From CAZBUH01 sp964495095 (GTDB taxonomy: Bacteria; Bacillota; Clostridia; Oscillospirales; Oscillospiraceae), in assembly GCA_964495095.1 (NCBI GenBank), contig CAZBUH010000019.1:1-25302 (forward strand): DNA of 25,302 nt, in the 5' to 3' direction. Under the pieces are notes generated by a model. That model worked only from the letters and a program-made list of their open reading frames with translations, was not told where the DNA came from and did not search any database. The position numbers were made by a program, and so were the translations under genes. The stretch's first letter is position 1. Each line of letters opens with the position of its first letter. Shown here in pieces: positions 7,380 through 12,925 of this stretch.

Positions 7380-8228
7380 TCAGTGCTTAAAGAAGCCCTC
7401 GCCGGACTTGTTGCCCAGCTTTCCGGCACGGACCATCTTGCGGAGAAGCATGGAGGCCCTGTACTTGCTGTCGCCGGTCTCGGCATAGAGCGTATCCATT
7501 ATGGCAAGGCAGGTGTCAAGCCCGATAAAGTCGCCCAGCGTCAGAGGGCCCATGGGGTGGTTGCAGCCCAGCTTCATGGCGGTGTCTATATCCTCGGGGC
7601 TGGCAACGCCGGTGTAAACAAGCTCCGCAGCCTCGTTTATCATGGGGATAAGAAGCCTGTTGCAGACAAAGCCCGGGGCCTCGGCCACCGTTACGGGGGT
7701 CTTGCCTATCTCCTGGGCCAGAGCGAACACGGTGTTATAAGTCTCGTCGGAGGTGTTTCCGCCCCGGATGACCTCAATAAGCTTCATAACGGGCGCGGGA
7801 TTGAAGAAGTGCATACCGATGACCTTTTCCTTCCTGCCCACGGCGGAGGCTATCTCCGTGATGGATATGGAGGAGGTGTTGGAGGCCAGGATGCACTCGG
7901 GCTTGCAGACACTGTCAAGCTCCTTGAAAATGCCTTTTTTAAGGTCAAGGCGCTCCACGGCGGCCTCGACTACCAAATCCGCGTCGGCAGCGGCGCCTAT
8001 ATCGGTGGTGAAGGTGAGGCGGCCCACAAGGGCGTCCTCGTCGGACTGGCTCATTTTCCCCTTCTGCACCAGCTTGTCAAGGCCCTTTACCAGAGCGGCT
8101 TTGGACGCGTTTATGATGTCGTCGTTTATATCGCGTACAACGACGGTCTTTCCGGCGGAAGCGAATACCTGGGCGATGCCGCGGCCCATGATGCCGCCGC
8201 CGATAACTACGACTTTATTTACAGCCAT
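7380..8228 (-). CDS. hbd: 3-hydroxybutyryl-CoA dehydrogenase
   Basis: The 282-aa protein has an N-terminal NAD-binding Rossmann motif (VIGGGIMGRGIAQVFASAG), the catalytic-region motif GMHFFNPAPVMKLIEV (His140 predicted catalytic) and the family signature GFVCNRLLIPMINEA. The C-terminal dimerisation domain includes HPMGPLTLGDFIGLD and ends KSGEGFFKH. It reduces acetoacetyl-CoA to 3-hydroxybutyryl-CoA. The start has AGGAGG upstream and lies 20 bp after crt. In C. acetobutylicum hbd is the last gene of the operon; here it is second, as I recall for some gut butyrate producers. Nothing is broken or missing. Confidence 0.95.
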   Translation of the reverse strand: MAVNKVVVIGGGIMGRGIAQVFASAGKTVVVRDINDDIINASKAALVKGLDKLVQKGKMSQSDEDALVGRLTFTTDIGAAADADLVVEAAVERLDLKKGIFKELDSVCKPECILASNTSSISITEIASAVGRKEKVIGMHFFNPAPVMKLIEVIRGGNTSDETYNTVFALAQEIGKTPVTVAEAPGFVCNRLLIPMINEAAELVYTGVASPEDIDTAMKLGCNHPMGPLTLGDFIGLDTCLAIMDTLYAETGDSKYRASMLLRKMVRAGKLGNKSGEGFFKH

Positions 8229-8248
8229 GATTTTTTACCTCCTGTCAG

Positions 8249-9034
8249 TTATCTGTTTTTGAATTTCTTTTCCGGTTTATCCTTGCTCTTATCCAGGAAA
8301 TACGCCATTCCGTATTTCTGGTCCTCTGTGGCAAAGCAGAGGCCGAAAGCCTCCGCCTCAAAGGCTGTGCCTGTGTGTATATCCGTCTGGAGGCCCATGT
8401 TTATGGCCCTCTTGGCCTGACGCACGGCTATCTGGGCGTTGGCGGCGATTTTGCCGGCCAGCTCCAGGGCGGAGGCCATAAGCTCATCCTGGGGCACCAC
8501 GCGGCTCACGAGGCCGATTTCCAGAGCCTCCTGGGCCTTTATGTTCCTGGCGGTGAAGATAAGCTCCTTTGCCCGGGCGGCGCCTATAATACGGGGCAGG
8601 CGCTGGGTCCCGCCGAAGCCGGGGGTTATGCCGAGGCCGGTCTCGGGCTGGCCGAACACGGCCTTTTCGCCGGCGATACGGATATCGCAGCACATGGAAA
8701 GCTCGCAGCCGCCGCCCAGGGCGTAGCCGTTTACGGCGCATACGGTGGGCTTTGACATCTGCTCCAGCTTCATGAACACCGAATTTCCAAGGGCGCCGAA
8801 AGCCTTGCCCTCCTCGGCTGAGAGGCCGGACATCTCACCGATGTCGGCCCCGGCCACAAAGGACTTCCCGGCGCCGGTGAGTATCAGGACATACAGCTCC
8901 CGGTCGTTCTCCGCCTCGTCGATGGCGGCGCTCAGTTCCCGGAGCACCGAGGAATTCAGCGCGTTTAACGCCTCGGGCCGGTTAATGGTCATTATACCTA
9001 TATTGCCGTTTTTTTCTAATGTGACAGTTGACAT
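8249..9034 (-). CDS. crt: Crotonase (3-hydroxybutyryl-CoA dehydratase)
   Basis: This 261-aa enoyl-CoA hydratase has the oxyanion-hole segment GAGKSFVAGADIGEM, GYALGGGCELSMCCDIRIA and FGQPETGLGITPGFGGTQRLPR. Glu111 and Glu131 occupy the usual catalytic positions. It dehydrates 3-hydroxybutyryl-CoA to crotonyl-CoA. It is the first gene of the operon, and its start is preceded by GGAGGTGGCTT. Upstream is a sigma-A type promoter flanked by two Rex-like sites. No thiolase gene accompanies the operon in this window, so acetoacetyl-CoA must come from a gene elsewhere. Confidence 0.95.
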   Translation of the reverse strand: MSTVTLEKNGNIGIMTINRPEALNALNSSVLRELSAAIDEAENDRELYVLILTGAGKSFVAGADIGEMSGLSAEEGKAFGALGNSVFMKLEQMSKPTVCAVNGYALGGGCELSMCCDIRIAGEKAVFGQPETGLGITPGFGGTQRLPRIIGAARAKELIFTARNIKAQEALEIGLVSRVVPQDELMASALELAGKIAANAQIAVRQAKRAINMGLQTDIHTGTAFEAEAFGLCFATEDQKYGMAYFLDKSKDKPEKKFKNR

Positions 9035-9063
9035 AAGCCACCTCCATAGTTCTCTTTCAAATC

Positions 9064-9081
9064 TCGTTAAAATTTTAACAT
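9064..9081. promoter_or_regulatory. Rex operator 1 at the crt promoter
   Basis: TCGTTAA-AATT-TTAACAT matches the redox repressor consensus TTGTTAA-N4-TTAACAA at 12 of 14 fixed positions and is nearly palindromic. It overlaps the crt -10 element (9084-9079), so binding would block transcription. Rex responds to the NADH/NAD+ ratio, and control of butyrate genes by Rex is known in clostridia. The rex gene itself is not in the window. Confidence 0.78.
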
Positions 9082-9107
9082 ATATTTCTCCGAAAGTACA
9101 TAGTCAA
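9079..9107 (-). promoter_or_regulatory. Sigma-A type promoter of the crt-hbd-bcd-etfBA operon
   Basis: Read on the minus strand, TTGACT (9107-9102) and TATATG (9084-9079) are separated by 17 bp. The -10 is about 45 bp upstream of the crt start and overlaps Rex operator 1; Rex operator 2 lies just upstream of the -35. Confidence 0.65.
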
Positions 9108-9117
9108 TGTACATAAA

Positions 9118-9135
9118 TCGTTAAAGTATTGACAT
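9118..9135. promoter_or_regulatory. Rex operator 2 (degenerate) upstream of the crt -35
   Basis: TCGTTAA-AGTA-TTGACAT matches the Rex consensus at 11 of 14 fixed positions. Its centre is 54 bp from that of operator 1, about five helical turns, so the two would lie on the same DNA face and could allow cooperative binding. Confidence 0.55.
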
Positions 9136-9208
9136 TGAAAATTGGCACATTCACAATACCGGGGCTAAAATCGACGCTGTTCGACAAATTTACTGTACCT
9201 TAACCCCC

Positions 9209-9314
9209 CTTTGCGTGCTATAATATCCGCAAAGCCGTATTAAACAGCGTATGAATATACCGGCGTTCCGGATTGCGCCATGAAAATGTATAATATCCGC
9301 TTTGCAGATTATAC
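9209..9314 (+). repeat. Repeated TATAATATCCGC module, probably including the promoter of the gamma-carbonic anhydrase gene
   Basis: TATAATATCCGC occurs twice, at 9219-9230 and 9289-9300. The first copy forms an extended -10 (TGC-TATAAT, 9216-9224) inside an inverted repeat CTTTGCG/CGCAAAG (9209-9215, 9228-9234). The second is inside GTATAAT/ATTATAC (9288-9294, 9308-9314). The same motif appears inverted in the hairpin array at 12677-12695. It may be a duplicated promoter for the downstream gene or part of an intergenic repeat family. The rest of 9136-9208 shows only one perfect 0A-box-like TTCGACA (9180-9186). Confidence 0.5.
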
Positions 9315-9356
9315 GTTTTGAGTTTATGACATATCTTCAGCGAAAGGAAGTACATT

Positions 9357-9875
9357 ATGACCGTAAAAAATTTCGTGAATAAGGCCCCGGACTTTGGAAA
9401 TAACTGCCGCGGGGCTGAGACGGCCGCGGTTTTTGGGGATGTGAGCCTGGGGGATAACGTGAGCCTGTGGCCCGGAAGCACTCTGCGGGCCGATGAGGAC
9501 AGCATACAGGTGGGCAGGAACACCAACATTCAGGAAAACTGTGTGGTGCACTGCGACCCGGGATATCCCACGAAAATCGGCGAGAGCTGCATAATAGGCC
9601 ACGGGGCCATACTCCACGGCTGCACCGTGGGAAACGGCTGCCTTATCGGTATGGGGGCCATACTGCTGGACGGCTGCGTTATCGGAGACGGCTCCTGCGT
9701 GGCCGCCGGGGCGCTGGTGACGCAGCACACGGTCATACCGGCGGGCTCCATGGTTATGGGAGTGCCGGGAAAGGTGACAAGGCAGATGGCGCCGGAGGCC
9801 ATGGCACAGACTGTGAAGGACTGCGAAAAATACACGCGCCTTGCAGCAGAGCTTCTGCCGGAGATAAAGCTATGA
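9357..9875 (+). CDS. Gamma-class carbonic anhydrase-like (left-handed beta-helix hexapeptide) protein
   Basis: This 172-aa protein consists of hexapeptide repeats forming a left-handed beta-helix, from about residue 25 to 145. Metal-ligand histidines are at 65 (NCVVHCD), 82 and 87 (IIGHGAILHG), the pattern of gamma-carbonic anhydrases and YrdA/PaaY-like proteins. Arg44 and Asp46 in STLRADED match conserved positions. It would be a trimeric cytoplasmic zinc or iron enzyme; whether it hydrates CO2 is unproven, since many relatives show no activity. The start has AAAGGAAG upstream. Its stop overlaps the start of the CHAP gene by 4 nt (ATGA), so the two are translationally coupled. Confidence 0.88.
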   Translation: MTVKNFVNKAPDFGNNCRGAETAAVFGDVSLGDNVSLWPGSTLRADEDSIQVGRNTNIQENCVVHCDPGYPTKIGESCIIGHGAILHGCTVGNGCLIGMGAILLDGCVIGDGSCVAAGALVTQHTVIPAGSMVMGVPGKVTRQMAPEAMAQTVKDCEKYTRLAAELLPEIKL

Positions 9876-10537
9876 AAAAGCTGCTGCGGATTGCCGCCCT
9901 GTGCCTTGCAATTGCGCTTATGCCCTTTGCCGCCCATGCTGAGGAGTACGAGGACAGCTATGTGAATACGGGCTGCCAGCGGGCCGACATAATAGGCCAC
10001 GCGGCCACACAGATTGGCTACACCGAGGGCATGTGGAGCATAAATAAATACGGGGCCTGGATGGACGCGAACAAGCAGGACTGGTGCGCCATATTTGTGT
10101 CCTGGTGCGCGGACAGGGCGGGGGTAGCCCAGTCCGTCATACCCCATACCACCAGCGCCACCACCTGCTGCTACGGCGTCCGCAGGAGCGGCCAGTGGCA
10201 CTACAGCCAATACAGGGGCGGGGATTACACGCCCCGGCCCGGAGACCTTATATTTTTTAATTGGATAGGCAATTACGACAACACATGCAGCCATGTGGGG
10301 ATAGTGGCGGAGGTCACGGAAAACACCGTTATAACTGTGGAGGGAAACGCCTACTACAGCGGTGAATATAAGACGCTCAACTGGAACGACGGAGTGAGAA
10401 ATAAGTGCTATTCCCTTGATAACAGGACTATCTGCGGGTACGGGGTACCCGCATATGAAGGGGAGGAAACCGCCGCGGAAAACACGGCGGAGGCCTTAAA
10501 GAGGGCGGAGACGCCCCCAGGGGGCTGCTCTTATTAA
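9872..10537 (+). CDS. Secreted CHAP-domain protein (cysteine amidase/peptidase-like)
   Basis: The 221-aa protein has an N-terminal signal peptide (MKKLLRIAAL, hydrophobic core, AHA cleavage near residue 23). The CHAP domain runs from about residue 38 to 190. It contains QDWCAIFVSWCADRAG with catalytic Cys72, RPGDLIFFNW, and CSHVGIVAEV with His141, followed by VEGN (Glu157, Asn159) as the third catalytic region. CHAP enzymes cut peptidoglycan amide bonds or peptides outside the cytoplasm. No separate wall-binding domain is present. The gene overlaps the carbonic anhydrase-like gene by 4 nt, an odd pairing for a cytoplasmic and an exported protein. Its substrate is unknown, and a role in growth or sporulation is only possible. 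Confidence 0.87.
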   Translation: MKKLLRIAALCLAIALMPFAAHAEEYEDSYVNTGCQRADIIGHAATQIGYTEGMWSINKYGAWMDANKQDWCAIFVSWCADRAGVAQSVIPHTTSATTCCYGVRRSGQWHYSQYRGGDYTPRPGDLIFFNWIGNYDNTCSHVGIVAEVTENTVITVEGNAYYSGEYKTLNWNDGVRNKCYSLDNRTICGYGVPAYEGEETAAENTAEALKRAETPPGGCSY

Positions 10538-10550
10538 CGCCCTGCAAAAC

Positions 10551-10625
10551 AGCCGCCGCCGTTTGGGTGGCTGCCGCCGGTAAGCGGCGGAATACAAAAA
10601 GCAATTTATCAAAGCGGCGGCAGCC
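10551..10625 (+). other. GC-rich structured spacer after the CHAP gene
   Basis: Several pairings compete. CCGCCG/CGGCGG (10574-10579, 10585-10590) forms a local hairpin, while GGCTGCCGCC (10569-10578) can instead pair with GGCGGCAGCC (10616-10625). A further CAGCC/GGCTG pairing starts at about 10552. There is no T-run, so this is not a standard terminator. The hydrolase ribosome site follows about 15 bp later. Confidence 0.4.
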
Positions 10626-10654
10626 GCGCAGATTAAAAAAGGAAGTGCTGCGTT

Positions 10655-11371
10655 ATGGCGACTATGATATCCGAGGGAATGATCCCCGCCGGCTCCGCCG
10701 AAATCCACTATGAGGAGTACGGCTCCGGCCGGCCCCTTATACTGCTACACGGAAACGGAGAGAGCGCCAGATGCTTTGACGGGCAGTACGGCGATTTTGA
10801 AAAACGCTTCAGGGTCATAGCCCTTGACAGCCGGGGCCACGGCAAATCCACCCACGGCGACGGGGATCTGAGCCTCAGCCAGATGGCGGAGGACGTGCGC
10901 ACCGTGATGGCGAAGCTGGGCCTTGAAAAGGCTGATATTCTGGGCTTTTCCGACGGCGGAAATACAGCCCTTATATTTGCGTCGCGCTATCCGGAAATGG
11001 TAAAAAGGCTCGTGCTTTCCGGGGCAAACGCCTATCCTGAGGGCATAAAGTTCAAATACTATATAGGGATGGAGCTTTCCCGCATACCGGCGGCCATAAG
11101 GGCCATGTTTTCCACCGAGGGGTATAAAAAACGGGAGCTCCTTATGCTGATGCTGAAGGAGCCCCACATTGAAAAGGAAGAGCTTATGAAAATAAAGTGC
11201 CCGACGCTCATAACAGCCGGCGAAAACGACATGATACGCCGGGAGCACACGGAATTTATCCGCAGGAGCATTGAAAATTCCGAGCTTATCGTATTCCCCG
11301 GCGGCGACCACTTTACGCCGCAGAAAATGCCTGAGGAATATAACCGGGCCGTGCTGGAATTTCTCTCTTAA
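10655..11371 (+). CDS. Alpha/beta hydrolase
   Basis: A 238-aa alpha/beta-hydrolase fold protein. It shows the oxyanion-hole segment LLHGNGESARCF (31-42), the nucleophile elbow GFSDGG with Ser99, the predicted acid Asp192 (AGENDM) and the catalytic His219 (GGDHF). The LDSRGHGKS motif is typical of esterase/lipase and C-C hydrolase-like members. There is no signal peptide, so it is probably cytoplasmic. The start has AAGGAAG upstream. It is separated from the CHAP gene by a structured 117-bp spacer and ends by overlapping the convergent 77-aa gene by 4 nt. The substrate is not predictable. Confidence 0.88.
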   Translation: MATMISEGMIPAGSAEIHYEEYGSGRPLILLHGNGESARCFDGQYGDFEKRFRVIALDSRGHGKSTHGDGDLSLSQMAEDVRTVMAKLGLEKADILGFSDGGNTALIFASRYPEMVKRLVLSGANAYPEGIKFKYYIGMELSRIPAAIRAMFSTEGYKKRELLMLMLKEPHIEKEELMKIKCPTLITAGENDMIRREHTEFIRRSIENSELIVFPGGDHFTPQKMPEEYNRAVLEFLS

Positions 11372-11601
11372 GACTCGCCGTCCAGCAGAACCTTGTTCAG
11401 AAGCTTTGCCAGGGCCACGGCTCCGTCGTGGGAGAGGAGTATGCTGCTGACCTCGTCGCAGACCTGGGCCGACACGTCTGTAAGGCTGCCGTTTTTAGTG
11501 GAGAAATTGTGCTCGGTATAGACGTGGTTAAAGCTCAGAGCGATTTCCGACTTGTTCTTGTTGGCTGTAACGTTGAAGGTGTTGGCAAATACAGGCTTCA
11601 T
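11368..11601 (-). CDS. Conserved-looking 77-aa protein of unknown function
   Basis: The 77-aa product (MKPVFANTFNVTANKNKSEI...) alternates beta-like segments (SEIALSFNHVY) with a C-terminal helix (GAVALAKLLNKVLLDGE). The pattern of a beta-rich N-terminus and a final Ala/Leu helix resembles DUF3467-type small proteins, but I cannot confirm the family. It has GGAGGG before its start and begins 11 nt after the ylmH stop, so it is the third gene of the TSCPD-ylmH operon. The last 4 nt overlap the convergent hydrolase gene. No signal peptide or membrane segment is present. Operon position is the only hint of function. Confidence 0.72.
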   Translation of the reverse strand: MKPVFANTFNVTANKNKSEIALSFNHVYTEHNFSTKNGSLTDVSAQVCDEVSSILLSHDGAVALAKLLNKVLLDGES

Positions 11602-11612
11602 TTTTTACCCTC

Positions 11613-12359
11613 CTATTTATATAGCCCGGCCTCAATAAAGAGCCGGCCCTTCCTGCTCTCGCCGCCGCAGGATATTATTTTGCCCTTCCCCCTGCCGCGT
11701 ATGGAGATTATATCGCCCTGGGCGGCCGGGGCGCCGCATTTGAGGCAGGGGACATAGTTGAGGCTTACAAGGCCGGCGGCTATAAGCTCCGCGGCCTCGG
11801 CCCTTGAAATATTGAACATACCGGCGGCAGCGCTGTCAAGCCGTGGGCTTTTTACCGTAAAGCTCACGGTCTTTATTTTTATCTCGGGCGCAGGTACTGA
11901 GGAGAGCTCTGTGCGCTCCAGCTTCACCCCGGCGCGGCCTATCCTGTCCAAACTCAGAAGGACGTGCTCCGCCACCCCCGGCAGGATGAAAAACCAGGCC
12001 TCGTCCCCGGAAATTATGATATCTCCCACGGACTCCCGGGTTATGCCCAGATTCATTATGGCGCCGAGGTAGTCCCGATGGCCGGGGCTTGCGAATTTCG
12101 TCCTCCCGTGAAAGGCCCATATATATTCCGACGCATCGAGATTTTCCGGCTCGATGTAATAGGGCAGAAAAAAGGCAATCTGCCGCTCGCAGTTTTCGCA
12201 GCCGCCGAACATGTAAAGCCCCTCGTATCCGGCCCCGGATATCTCGTACTGCTCCGCCGGGGTTAGAAACTGGGTGCAGGTGACGGCGCACCTGTCGTCC
12301 CGTCTGCGGCTCAGGTCGTCGGCGCGCTTCAGGATATCGCTGCGCTCCGCAGAACTCAT
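11613..12359 (-). CDS. ylmH: YlmH-family S4-domain RNA-binding protein
   Basis: The 248-aa protein fits YlmH. Its N-terminal portion has RCAVTCTQFLTPAEQ and a central domain with FFLPYYIEPE, HRDYLGAIMNLGITRESVGDIII and ERTELSSVP. A C-terminal S4 RNA-binding domain (about 175-235) has SRAEAAELIAAGLVSLNYVP followed by GDIISIRGRGKGKI. YlmH binds stalled 50S subunits and takes part in ribosome-associated quality control in Bacillus; the gene usually sits near sepF/divIVA in the division cluster. Here it is instead translationally coupled (4-nt overlap) to an upstream TSCPD-domain gene and followed by a 77-aa unknown. Confidence 0.88.
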   Translation of the reverse strand: MSSAERSDILKRADDLSRRRDDRCAVTCTQFLTPAEQYEISGAGYEGLYMFGGCENCERQIAFFLPYYIEPENLDASEYIWAFHGRTKFASPGHRDYLGAIMNLGITRESVGDIIISGDEAWFFILPGVAEHVLLSLDRIGRAGVKLERTELSSVPAPEIKIKTVSFTVKSPRLDSAAAGMFNISRAEAAELIAAGLVSLNYVPCLKCGAPAAQGDIISIRGRGKGKIISCGGESRKGRLFIEAGLYK

Positions 12360-12604
12360 TTTTCCAGCGCCTCCGCAATGGCCTTGGCAAGCTGATCGGG
12401 ACAGGAGGTGCTCTTGCCGCCGCAGCGTATGCCGCTCATGCGCTCTATGGCCTGTTGGGCGTCCATGCCCTCCGCCAGCTTTATTATGCCCTGGAGGTTG
12501 CCGTCGCAGCCGCCGGTTATCTCGACGTGCTTTATTATCCCGTCCTGAACTTCTACCTTCATAAGCCGGGAGCAGACGCCCCTGGGAGTGTAGGTTACTG
12601 TCAT
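12356..12604 (-). CDS. Stand-alone TSCPD-domain protein
   Basis: Starting at ATG 12604, which has AAAGGAGAGA upstream, the protein is 82 aa; a longer in-frame start at 12634 lacks a ribosome site. It contains the small TSCPD domain, with Cys11 (GVCSR), Cys33 (TGGCDGN), Cys61 (IRCGGKSTSCPDQLA) and Cys68. The domain also occurs at the C-terminus of some class II ribonucleotide reductases; stand-alone versions of this length exist in Clostridia (TIGR03905-like). The four cysteines could bind metal. Function is unknown. It overlaps ylmH by 4 nt, which suggests coupled translation. The divergent hairpin array and spoIIP lie upstream. Confidence 0.85.
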   Translation of the reverse strand: MTVTYTPRGVCSRLMKVEVQDGIIKHVEITGGCDGNLQGIIKLAEGMDAQQAIERMSGIRCGGKSTSCPDQLAKAIAEALEK

Positions 12605-12634
12605 ATCTGTCTCTCCTTTAAGTGTATATAAGCG

Positions 12635-12825
12635 CATATAGGCGAAATGCGGCCTATATGGAGCTGCCCTATGCCGCTGTGCGGATATTATAACATAGCC
12701 GCAGGCGGCTGTGTTATATCGCCATGTGCCGTCTACGACGGCACGGCGAATTTAAATTTCAAGCGCACAGGCGCGGAGCGCCTGTATGCGCGTTATAATA
12801 ACCGCGCTGCGGTTATTATAACATA
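12635..12825. repeat. Array of five adjacent hairpins between divergent operons
   Basis: Perfect or near-perfect inverted repeats follow one another. H1 is CATATAGGC/GCCTATATG (12635-12660). H2 is ATAACATAGCCGC/GCGGCTGTGTTAT (12690-12717, one G-U). H3 is GTGCCGT/ACGGCAC, extended by CGCC/GGCG (12720-12748). H4 is ACAGGCGC/GCGCCTGT with flanking GCGC (12763-12791). H5 is GTTATAATAACCGC/GCGGTTATTATAAC (12792-12822, 14 bp, 3-nt loop). A 24-bp direct repeat (12674-12697 and 12802-12825, 21 identical, 128 bp apart) links H2 and H5. No ORF with a ribosome site occupies this stretch. Confidence 0.75.
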
Positions 12826-12844
12826 TACAGGGCCCGCTTGTAAA

Positions 12845-12873
12845 ACATATCGCCGGAAATTTGAGCATATATT
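12845..12873 (+). promoter_or_regulatory. Candidate sigma-E type promoter for spoIIP
   Basis: ACATATC (12845-12851) and CATATATT (12866-12873) are spaced 14 bp apart, similar to sigma-E -35 (near ATATT) and -10 (near CATACA-T) elements. The -10 is about 53 bp before the spoIIP start. spoIIP is a sigma-E gene in Bacillus. The match is partial. Confidence 0.35.
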
Positions 12874-12925
12874 AGAGCGCGGGGCTGGGGCAGGCTGCGC
12901 CATATTTTACACAAGAGGTGACCTT

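Noticed and set aside
5334..8420. Long plus-strand open frames (5334-6152, 7383-8420) opposite etfB and hbd/crt
   Set aside because: They are antisense to strongly conserved genes, have Gly/His-rich low-complexity translations and no ribosome sites; they arise from GC-rich codon bias.
4300..9034. General fatty acid beta-oxidation operon instead of butyrate formation
   Set aside because: No thiolase, acyl-CoA synthetase or transferase is present, and gene content plus Rex-like sites match the clostridial butyryl-CoA operon; oxidation cannot be fully excluded by sequence alone.
12635..12825. CRISPR array or tRNA cluster
   Set aside because: Repeat units differ from each other, spacing is irregular, there are no cas genes and no cloverleaf or anticodon pattern.
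12647..12925. N-terminal extension of spoIIP back to 12647
   Set aside because: It runs through the hairpin array and places 93 unrelated residues before the signal anchor; ATG 12926 has a good ribosome site.
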